Shown one piece after another: positions 43,304-52,014 of a stretch of DNA of 64,000 nucleotides. How positions within the stretch are numbered: the stretch's first letter is position 1; each line of letters starts with the position of its first letter. Origin of the DNA: Seminavis robusta (taxonomy: Eukaryota > Bacillariophyta > Bacillariophyceae > Naviculales > Naviculaceae); assembly GCA_903772945.1 (NCBI GenBank), contig CAICTM010000235.1, positions 1 to 64,000 of the forward strand. Direction: 5' to 3'. The notes beneath the pieces were generated by a model, which saw only the letters and a program-made list of their open reading frames with translations, was not told where the DNA came from and did not search any database. The translations under genes and the position numbers were made by a program.

Positions 43304-44922
43304 CTATAGATTCTTATCCTTGGCGGCGTTGAGTGCCAGAACCCTCTTTTGTTCATCCATCTCCTCCTCTTTCTTTCGGTTGCGAACATCAGCTTGAGCG
43401 GCAGCAACTCCGTACAGTTTCTTGAACAAGGCAAAACGAGCTCCCTTATCCCAGTCACTATTGAGTAATCCGTAGAGCACGCTGTCTCTACTGGAGTCTT
43501 TGACAATCATGTGCTTAAACACCGTGCCCTGTGTAGACAGTGTTGCCAAAAGAAAAAGACATCAGCACAACCTGTCCATATAATCTTTGGAGAATCATCC
43601 AATCGACTATAGCTAGCAACAACAATAAAAACTTACCTCCAAAGTGTATCCCAACCGCAGGGCCAATTTCCGCGCGGGTGCGTCCTGATGATCCATTGAC
43701 ATTTGGCAGCGACGGTATCCGAGCGCAAAGAGTCGATCCAACAACAGATAACACGCCTCGAGTTGTTCCTGACTGCCATCCATGGTGGGACGCATGATGG
43801 GTGGTTCCAGTTGAATTCCCAAATTTTGAGGATTGTCGTTTGTGAGGAGTACCACTCCCACCAATTTGTCGGTAATGTTGTTGATAATGGCAAAGGCAGC
43901 TTCATTGATTTTTCGTTGAAAGACAAATGATTTGGCAAGTTCCTGTTTGTTGCGAAAGGGTCCTTCTTCTAGGAATCCCCATACTTCTTCTGGATCATAG
44001 GATTTGGTTTCCAGATCGGGAGCCCCCGACGTCAAGTCAAAGACCTGGTTCAAATGCCGGTCTGGTTCGAGTGCTTCCAGTCGCACTAGTTTGCCAATGA
44101 TATCCTGAGGACGTTCTTTGAATAGCTTGGAGTATTTGTCGTCTGTTTTGTGATTATCGCAGGATACCGCTTCGTAGACACGAGCATAGGAGCGCCGATA
44201 GGAGAGGTTGGTGTAATTGCCACAAGCGGCAAACCCTCGAGCATAGGCTTCATAGCGAGCTTCTGGTTGTCCCGTCAATGCCGGTCCTGTTATCAAAAAG
44301 AAAGAGAATCAAAAAGTCAGTCTCACAGCACAAATTAAAAAAAATGACAATGCGTCAATCATGGACTGTCATACTACTCACCACCAGGAGCATCTTGACA
44401 TCGGCGATACGCCACTTCATAGTTGGCCTGATAGCCTGGGGGGAACTGTCTCTTGACAGCACTACTACTGGTCCTAGGGTCTCCATCCTTCTTTTCATCG
44501 TCCTTGCTGGAATTTTCCACAATGGTGCCATGTTCGTTCAAGAGTAATTGAGTTAAATTGGAGAGCATTCCCTCCTTGACCATCAAGGGTGGATAAAATT
44601 TGGCCATTCGTTCTCTCGCGTCTAGTAATCGCTCCAGCAAGAGAGCTCGTTCGGATCGGATCATGTGAGAGTGTACAACCGTGACATCTCCTTCTTCTTG
44701 TTCGGCTATGCGCTGAAAGGAACCTCCAAATGCGAGCAAGCAGAGGACGGCGCCAATGGTGCCGGCAAAGGTCAGACAGCCAAAGAGAATGCCGTAGCGT
44801 TGCGCCGTCGGCATGTGCAGCAAGCCAAACGCGTCCAACAAGTTCTCCCAAGAACCAAACATCTTGTTCAGGTCGCCAAAGGCTTGGAACAGCTTGTCGA
44901 TATCGCTACTGCTGGAGGCCAT
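43304..44922 (-). CDS. Membrane-anchored GNAT-type N-acetyltransferase
   Basis: Three exons, 44382-44922, 43637-44286 and 43304-43528, give 471 residues. One transmembrane span lies at about residues 43-67 (YGILFGCLTFAGTIGAVLCL). A RimJ/RimL-like GNAT domain follows at about 225-440: INEAAFAIINNITDKLVGVV, LLLDRLFALGYRRCQMSMD, and, across the second splice, LGYTLE|GTVFKHMIVKDSSRDSV, ending SDWD. The acetyl-CoA loop region is less clear than usual (MDHQDAPARKLALRLGY carries the family's helix). The tail is Lys/Glu-rich. Most RimJ/L enzymes are soluble; the anchor suggests an acetylated substrate at a membrane. It is divergent with the neighbouring glycosyltransferase gene. Confidence 0.8.
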
Positions 44923-45214
44923 GGTTGCTCTCTTATTCTATTTCCAATCAATCAACAGTTCTCCAAACAAAAAATAAATGATCTCTCTCGGCATTTTTTT
45001 AGACCTTCGAATACGATCGATTTGGTTTGAAAATCTTTCGCAAAATGGGGTTAAAGTTAAGGCTAAAAGTGAAAAGCAAGATCCTCTTTGATCGGAAAAC
45101 TCGACCATGGCGCAATAACCGCCACACCAACCAAAATCGCGTTCGGTTAGACTATATTCGGTTTCGCCCCCAATCATTGATCCATCTGACGATAAAGATA
45201 GATAGGAAGAAACC
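44923..45214. promoter_or_regulatory. Bidirectional promoter region
   Basis: The starts of the GNAT gene (-) and the glycosyltransferase gene (+) are 292 bp apart and divergent, so both promoters should lie here. No clear TATA box was seen. Confidence 0.45.
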
Positions 45215-46867
45215 ATGGTTCGCAGGGCCAACAATTCACGACGGCAGCTGAAGAACCCAAGAAGTGGCGGTCAAAAGGGGGGAGGGCTTTTGACATCGAC
45301 GCAATTCATGATGCTGACCGTCGGCTTTGGAGCCCTGTTTCTGGCACTGAATATATACCATCTCATGCCAGCGGCTGGGTTGGTTTTGAACAACAATCCT
45401 GTGGCTTCAACAACAACCGCTGATGAAGGAGAATCACCACCACCTGGTGCTGCTGCCCAAGAAAGAAAAATTCAGTCAGTGGATTCATCAGTGGGGGCAC
45501 TATCATCACCACTCCGAGGAGATGGTGTCCAATATCACGTCGTTTTCTCCACGGGATGTTCACCCAAGCAAAACTTTCAGTCCTACATTTTCTTCTTCCA
45601 TGCCATGAAGAGCCAACAACCGGGAAAAGTCACACGGATTGCTGCCTGTGAAGGTGACACTGAGGCGGATGCATTGAGAGCACATCACAAGGAATTTGTT
45701 GAGCCCATGTCTCCCAATTTTCTACTACATATCACCCCCGATTATAGTCGTATCAAAAAGGATGGAAATACGTATCATTACTGTAAGTACACTAACCAAA
45801 AGAGCATGCCAAAAATACTATTCTTCTGTGAGAAAGGATCTCAAACCACCTCTTCTTTTTCTATTTCGTGCACAGTCAATAAACCTTTCAGCACACATCA
45901 CTGGATGGAAAATGCCCTGGGCTACACACCAAAACACAAAAATGTGGGCGATAACAAACACGACAATGCCATCGTCATCTTATGTGATCCAGACCAAGTT
46001 ATCATGAGACCTTTCACCAAAAACACTTTCCTCAACAACTCCAAAGTTTGGATGAAACGAACCACACATCCCATCATTGACCATGTTGACCATGGAGCAC
46101 CAGCTGGACAACTATATGGATTCCAAGATCAATGGAAAACAAAAACAAATATTACTCGATACGTACCCAAAGACGAATTGCCATCTTACGTACAAACCAT
46201 GTCGGACGCCGAAATGAGAGAAAATTATGCTGTCGGGCCACCCTACATGGCCACAGCTCACGACTTTTATACCATTGTCACTCGATGGAAAGACTTTGTG
46301 CCATTGGTACACGACGATTATCCACACTTGCTGGCAGAAATGTTTGGGTACTGTCTCGCCGCCGCGCATTCGCGTCTCCCACATCAAGTGGCCAAAGGAT
46401 TCATGATCTCCGATGTGGCATCCTTTGGGAATGAAGGCTGGCCTATGATGGAAAAATACACCGTACGAGATGTATGTACGCCAGGAGCCATTGCTCCGCA
46501 AGATACACCCAACATTCTACATTACTGCCAACGATACACGCTCGGCAAGTTTGTCATTGGAAAACATCGCATCCCATTGACATTTCTGGGCTGCGAGGAT
46601 CCCCTGCTCACCGAACCACCGCCCGATATTGGGGAACGGTTCAATTTCTTTTTCGAACCAGATAGAAAAGAAGAAGTCAAAAAGAATTTGCCACAACCAG
46701 TCATCAAGCCTAATGCTTACATGTTGTGTCACCTGATACCCTATTTGAATGAAGCTGCAACGTACTGGAAAGATCATCACTGCGAAGGAAAGACACCCAA
46801 CAAGGAAAAGACACTCAAGTGGTTCGACAACATGGAGGTTGCACCGCACTTTTTTGAGGACAACTAG
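45215..46867 (+). CDS. Hydroxyproline/serine O-glycosyltransferase-like type II membrane protein
   Basis: Two exons, 45215-45782 and 45876-46867, give 519 residues; the 93-nt intron (GTAAGT...GTGCACAG) is recognised because its removal restores YHYFNKPFSTHHWME. A short basic N-terminus and one anchor span (~32-50) mark a Golgi/ER type II protein. The lumenal domain opens VVFSTGCSPKQNFQSYIFFF and has VILCDPDQVIMRP, the acceptor/donor features of the plant hydroxyproline O-arabinosyltransferase and peptidyl-serine alpha-galactosyltransferase families. Sugar and acceptor are not known here. The intron keeps frame if retained (31 codons, no stop), so a longer isoform is possible. The short stem contains SVDSSVGALSS, resembling the giant ORF's box. 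Confidence 0.85.
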   Translation: MVRRANNSRRQLKNPRSGGQKGGGLLTSTQFMMLTVGFGALFLALNIYHLMPAAGLVLNNNPVASTTTADEGESPPPGAAAQERKIQSVDSSVGALSSPLRGDGVQYHVVFSTGCSPKQNFQSYIFFFHAMKSQQPGKVTRIAACEGDTEADALRAHHKEFVEPMSPNFLLHITPDYSRIKKDGNTYHYCKYTNQKSMPKILFFCEKGSQTTSSFSISCTVNKPFSTHHWMENALGYTPKHKNVGDNKHDNAIVILCDPDQVIMRPFTKNTFLNNSKVWMKRTTHPIIDHVDHGAPAGQLYGFQDQWKTKTNITRYVPKDELPSYVQTMSDAEMRENYAVGPPYMATAHDFYTIVTRWKDFVPLVHDDYPHLLAEMFGYCLAAAHSRLPHQVAKGFMISDVASFGNEGWPMMEKYTVRDVCTPGAIAPQDTPNILHYCQRYTLGKFVIGKHRIPLTFLGCEDPLLTEPPPDIGERFNFFFEPDRKEEVKKNLPQPVIKPNAYMLCHLIPYLNEAATYWKDHHCEGKTPNKEKTLKWFDNMEVAPHFFEDN

Positions 46868-47892
46868 CCTCGTGTAGTCATCGATTGATTGATTGAGAAA
46901 GCCGTGTGGTTGGCTGCCTACTTGCTAACTGGGGGTGGTCCGCCTCTTTTTCATCAAGGCTGTTCGAAGGCGGGACAAGCGTGTTCGATTTGGATGTGTT
47001 CTCGGGTGCTTCGGGTGAAACCATGCAGTACCGTAGCCGAGAACGGTCACAGTTGGGGCGAATTGCCGATCCCGTCTACAGACGATTTAATGAAAGCATC
47101 TGCGGGAGAACTGCCAGCTGGCCGCTCTAGTAGCGTTGAAGTCTACGCGTGCACATGCATAGGAGTAAGGCAGGTACATGCATGTACCCCAACACCCGCG
47201 CACTTCTTTGACGTAGTAATATCATCACCAAAGCCTAAACGGCTGGACTCACTCGTGCAGCACTTTCTTGGTAGTATCCCCGACGTACGGTATCTATATT
47301 ACTACGACAATATGGTTTGCTTGCCCTAATATTTGCTACCAGGTACCGGTAGCATCTGAGATAGATCACATTGAAGCAATCCCTTCGAACGAGTTTCGTC
47401 AGGTGGCGATAGCGGTACGGTACACCGGCAGAAGGGGTGCAGTTGAGAAGTTCGGGGGCTGACCGGGAAAGGACGTGATCCATCAGAATCGAATCCGACT
47501 TCGCAGTGGACTCATTTACCTTTTCAGAGATCGGAAATGAAAAGCAGCCTGAGTTACTGTTCCCGTCTAGCTAGCTAATTGATACTATCCAAAATGCACT
47601 ACAACAAAGACGAGTACAAGTATCATCAACTCAACGCCCAGCTTGGCCACTCATAGTATTGAAGTTTCCCAAGATTCTAGTAGAGGCAGCCTTATGAGGA
47701 ACTATCCATTCCACACAAAATGATTCGATTCAAATGTTTGTTGCGTATTTCGTGGTTTTTTGTTATCTGAGTTTGTAGATTGCAATGAGTAATTGTGCAG
47801 CTGTCAAGCCAGATTCAATTCCAAGGGATATTTCGAGGCCAAAGTGCATTCCATAATAGTTTTGGTAGCATTGGCTTCCATTCTGTTTGAAA
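46868..47892. other. Intergenic, no gene seen
   Basis: About 1 kb between the 3' ends of the glycosyltransferase gene (+) and the rer1 gene (-). It holds a perfect 16-bp palindrome at 47173-47188, ACCGGTA strings near 47340 and 47425 and CTAGCTAGCTAA near 47570. A 146-codon frame at 46889-47329 has no domain. Confidence 0.45.
47173..47188. repeat. Perfect 16-bp palindrome
   Basis: GGTACATGCATGTACC reads the same on both strands. It could form a small hairpin or be a dimeric factor site. It lies in a convergent spacer. Confidence 0.9.
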
Positions 47893-48774
47893 TTATTTCC
47901 CTTTGGACATGCCTCCACCATACATGGAGTTTTCCACCCCCGCATCTTTGTACTTTGCTTTGCCAAAACTGATTGGCACGTATCTATGCCTGTACATGTG
48001 CATAATTTGTCGCCTCATGGTCATGAAGAATAGGACGAAGAAGTACATCAATAGGATGGGCCAAAAGACGGGTACGTCAAAGATGGAGAAGAAGGTCATC
48101 ATAAGACAGGTACCGGTCCCTTGGGTACATGCCAGCCAAAACTTGAACTCGGGAAGTCGACGTGTGAACGGTCGATACTCTTTGGCTTCTCGGTTTGTGG
48201 ATGGCAAACCGGGTCCATCGTCCACTGGATCCTCCAGTGGAGACAAGAAAGCAATGAAATTATTCAAGAGGAAGATTCCCAATCCGTAGGCGACAATGAA
48301 GTATCCTTGCAGCAGGTAGACTCGAATGAAAAAGAGGGCAAATATCACTGCGAAGCATACCCACCTTGGCAAAATATGAATCGTAGATTTGTCCAGCCAA
48401 TACTGAACCGCTCGTTTGACTGCGATATCGCATGATTGTGGTATTAATAGTGTTCGCAGTTTGGGTTGGTCATTGTAGTAATAGTAACATCAGCAAGAAA
48501 GGGGGAGAAATACGAGGGAAGCGACGTTTGGAAAGGTGAGAATATACCAAAGATATTAATCAGTGACTCGACGTCAAAATACCATTATCCATTGCCACAA
48601 AGCGCCAAGATAACAACGATTGACAGCATTCGCGTAGCAAAGTCGTATCCAACCAACCAACCAAAGATCCACCCATCCCAAAGCGTGCGAACAGTTAACC
48701 TTAGACTCACAGGTTGCAGATTGCTGCTCGAAGGATCTGCTGCCACCAGCATCGTCATCCATTCCTTCCATCAT
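47893..48774 (-). CDS. RER1: Rer1, ER-retention receptor
   Basis: Two exons, 48711-48774 and 47893-48419, with a 291-nt intron, give 196 residues, the same as human RER1. It is a four-span membrane protein that returns escaped ER membrane proteins from the Golgi. The family sequence is followed almost throughout: VQYWLDKSTIHILPRWV, LQGYFIVAYGLGIFLLN, FRPFTRR-like RPFTRRLPEFKFWL, FDVPVFWPILLMYFFVLFF and RHRYVPISFGKAKY. The first exon (MMEGMDDDAGGSRSFEQQSA) is short, acidic and not conserved; its acceptor (CGCAG, exon start 48419) was chosen to join at the conserved YWLDKST region. An ACCGGT palindrome lies in the coding region near 48113. Confidence 0.92.
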
Positions 48775-49196
48775 TGTTGTGTTTCTATCCCAAGTAGATA
48801 GCTATTAATTACGTCGGGAGCTCGCAACTCGTGGGTCTGCCTCGTCTTCTTCCTTCTTGATCAACGACGATCGGCAGCAGGCAGCAGCTTTGGGCTCCCA
48901 ATGTTTTGACGGGATGCAGGACAGGTCATTTTCATCAAACCGCACAGAGAAATCTAACCCTAACTTCTCCAATTAAAACAGCTTTGCTGGCTAGGTACCT
49001 ACTAGCTAAATTACTACCACAATTAATTTGACATAATGGGTGGCAAAAATTGAAACAGAGGGTCTGGAACTGCATGGTGCCAACAGTGGGGCTGCCCACC
49101 AGCAACTCATTCAAAGCTTGGATCTTGCATTGCACCAAAGATATGATTTGGAAATCCTTCTCACTCTTTGAAGCACAATTAGTAGCCCAAGCAAAG
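48775..49196. other. Intergenic upstream of rer1
   Basis: About 420 bp that should hold the rer1 promoter at its left end. An AACCCTAAC telomere-like string is at about 48957. The right end grades into the decayed ferroportin copy. Confidence 0.4.
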
Positions 49197-49740
49197 CAAC
49201 CAAGAGCTTGCCATTAGGAGGGACCAAGTCCCGCCAGCAGCAGCAACCAATGTATGAAGACAAGCATGAGGAATAGGCAACAATTACAACAATGAAGCCA
49301 CCAAAGATTTCATGGGGAGATTTCTTCCTCAAAGCATTCAAATCCACCTCTTTGATCCATCAATTTTCACTGGTGCAGTCAACTGCAGCTGCTTCTGTTG
49401 TACCTGAATGCGCTCCCATGTGGAGGGATTATGGCTGCCTTGCTTAATTAAGGGTTCAGTTAGAAAAGGCATCAGATTAGACACAATCAGAAAAGACCTT
49501 CGAGTGAGCTATCATCAACTTGAAGCCTAGTGGTGGGCCTTTTGCTCACAACATTTCGCAGGTCAAACTGCCTGGAGCGAAAGGGGCATGTGAAGTATTC
49601 TCTGCCAATGAACTTGCTTGGCCATGATTTATGTTTCTCTTCTCATTGAGAATTGCACTTCTCTCTGACAATGCTAATTATGCGAATATTCGGTTCAAAT
49701 TGGTCTTTGCGTATTCCATTTGTTGGTTGGGTATTCAGTG
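49197..49740 (+). pseudogene. Decayed partial copy of the ferroportin gene
   Basis: The plus strand aligns by eye, in order, to the 3' half of the intact ferroportin gene 3.7 kb downstream. Shared strings include GCTTGCCATTAGGA with GCACTTGCCATTAGGA, GAGCCACCAAAAG-like with GAAGCCACCAAAG, GTACCTGAATG, GGCATCAGATTAGACACAAT with GGCATGAGATTAGACACAAT and TCTCTGACAATGCTAATT. It matches roughly 52950-53430. Small insertions, deletions and substitutions are spread through it and no long frame remains. It has the same orientation, so a tandem duplication followed by decay is likely, with the glycolate oxidase gene now between the copies. The left end is not sharply defined. Confidence 0.75.
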
Positions 49741-50026
49741 CTGGGTTGCACTGTTCCTCAATTCCATACAAGCCTCCAAAAAGAGCTCCAAGGCAAGCGA
49801 CCGTCTTGCACAATCTCTGCTATCCTCCCTCCAAGGCATGCTGTGATATGCTATGCAAGTCTGCGTACTCTAGCGTACTCTAGCTAGCTAGTACCAGTAC
49901 CGAATCTATCAACTTTTCACTCGATTGAAGTTCTCAACTGCATGACCACGATCCACAGCCCTTTGGATGCTTCCTTTCCAGATCCTCCTTCTAAAGAACA
50001 TGTGCCTGTACAAGTCTTCAAACTGT

Positions 50027-51548
50027 TCACAGCTTTGCTCGAAAGAATCTCCCGCCAAATGTACCATTGGGATGTCGCGTCACAAGTTGCCGTGTGATCT
50101 CGTCGACTGACCGGCATCCACACAAGGCCATAGCGGCTTGGGTTTCTTGCTGGAGCATTTGCAGCGTATTGAGCACTCCCTGCTGACCCTCCACGGCCAA
50201 GGCGAAGAACATGGGTTTGCCAATACCCACAGCAGTGGCTCCGAGTGCCAATGCCTTGACAACATCAGTCCCTCGTCGAATGCCGCCATCCAACAATACA
50301 GGCGCCCGTCCCGCCACAGCATCGACCACCTCGGGAAGAGCATCAATACTGGCCAAACAGGCATCGAGTTGTCGTCCACCGTGGTTGCTTACCATGATCC
50401 CATCAGCGCCAGCTTGCAGGGCTAGCTGTGCATCTTCCGCTGTCATTACTCCTTTTATTATGAGGGGTATTGGTCTGCTGTGATGTTGTCCAGCAATTGC
50501 ATTGATTTGATCTTTGAGCCACCGGACATCGGCCCAGGATAGGTTTTGTTCAAACATCAGTTCCGAGTTTTGATCCCATGCCTTGTGTTTTGCTCCATTG
50601 TAAGTTTGTTCCATGGAGCTGCCACTGCTATTGTTGGATGTGGATTGCACCGATGACGTGTTGGGTTCATCGTAGTTAACCAATCGGTGAGGGGCTGGAA
50701 GGGCGTTGAAGCTGAAGATTTCGCAGAATAATAGCATGGGTGAGATCCAAAACGAAAGTATCAAGTTTCCAACAGGGTTGGCACTGATGGCAACGGTCCC
50801 GTCGCGACAGATTCTCCTGCTCACCCATTGCGAGCATCAGCTTCTCGGTAGCCAAATCTGACAGAGTCCACTGTCAAGAATATACCTGATGAGGATGTGA
50901 ATGCCCAACCAAGTGAGTACATGATTAGCTGAACCAAGATCAACAATGATCCGAATTATTGGCTCCATCAGACTAGATGCCGAATCACCTACCTTGGTAC
51001 CCTGCACGAATAGCTCGTTGCACCAATCGCAGCGTCAGTTGTCGATCTTTGAGAATGTACGCCTGATAGAACTTGAGGCAATTGGGAGCTGCTTCTTGCA
51101 CTTGCTCAATGGATCGCGTCGAGTGCTGCGAAAGTCCAAATAGGATTCCCATTTGTTCACATGCCTTGGCCGTGGCGCATTCGCCTTGTTCTGGTTCGCA
51201 GAGGGCATGGACTCCTGCTGGCGAACAAAAAACGGGCATCTTCATGGTATGCCCAAAGAGTGTCACGACAGTACTGAGATCCTTGACAGGTCTCATAACA
51301 CGTGGGCGAAGATACCAATGCTTGAAAGCTTGTATGTTTTCGGCCAGTGTCTGTTCATCGTCTGTTCCGGAAGCGAGGTATTCGTAGAGTGCCTTGGGTA
51401 GCTTTGTCTTGGCGACTATCTGATAATCGTTCACATTGCTGATGAGCGTCATCTTGATCTTGGTGATAATGGGGGTTGTTGGGGCGGTCAGTGCAAACAA
51501 CAAGAGGAGATCTGAAGTCGGAAGTGATGGCGTGTGCATGGTGTGCAT
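50027..51548 (-). CDS. GOX: Glycolate oxidase ((S)-2-hydroxy-acid oxidase), PTS1-type C-terminus
   Basis: Three exons, 50993-51548, 50825-50885 and 50027-50711, give 433 residues. It is an FMN enzyme oxidising glycolate to glyoxylate in photorespiration. The 61-nt middle exon supplies [17 protein letters not shown], the conserved LTVDTP region. The active-site histidine and arginine are in SNHGGRQLD, the FMN lysine in PLIIKGVM, and the phosphate site in [20 protein letters not shown]. The C-terminus is RAKL, a peroxisomal PTS1-like tripeptide. The family start is probably Met33 (51452, [11 protein letters not shown]); an upstream in-frame ATG adds 32 residues with a hydrophobic run of unclear purpose. 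The loop after RLVNYDEPN carries a ~25-residue Ser/Asn-rich insertion. Confidence 0.92.
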
Positions 51549-52014
51549 GATGCTTTGAAGATTGGGAAGGGGGCCCGTGTTGGATGGAGATTGGTGATGT
51601 TGACCACGTCAGTAATTAGGGATATTTTTAGGGGTAATCAATTCCGGAGTTTTCTTCTCTCTTCGCTTCTCAAACTTCTGCTGTTCCGCCTCAAAAAGAA
51701 AAGAAGGCCCTGGCATCATCGCGGGAAAGGCCGGTGGAAAAGGTGGGATTGTCCTGTCATCATTCTTCTCCAACTCCACCAACGTGTTGGTCATTGCTAT
51801 TGAAGAATATAAGCTGCCATCCCAAGCTTTGAGAAAGCCTCCATCCAAACAGTTATCATCATTGCAGCGTTTAGTGATTGCCTCCGCTGGATCGAAGACT
51901 TGGAGGACGAAAGGAAGTTGTCGCTTTTCTTCTACCCTTCTTTTAAAATTTGGAGTTCGGCTCTCGCCCCTGCTTGTTTCCTCCATCTGCAGTAGCAAAC
52001 ATTCGAAAGCAACA
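51549..52014. promoter_or_regulatory. Divergent promoter region of glycolate oxidase and ferroportin
   Basis: The two genes point away from each other across about 470 bp (from the outer oxidase ATG to the chosen ferroportin ATG). The ferroportin frame stays open upstream to an ATG at 51784; that stretch is probably 5' leader. No clear TATA box. Confidence 0.45.

Noticed and set aside
46889-47329. 146-codon plus-strand ORF
   Set aside because: Covers a palindrome-rich convergent spacer; no similarity recognised.
47463-47520. tRNA-like B-box string GATTCGATTC (minus strand)
   Set aside because: No A box or cloverleaf at the right spacing. No convincing tRNA or rRNA was found anywhere in the window.
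51784-52014. N-terminal extension of ferroportin
   Set aside because: In frame and open, but the family begins after the ATG at 52015, and the extra 77 residues have no targeting features; kept as probable 5' leader.
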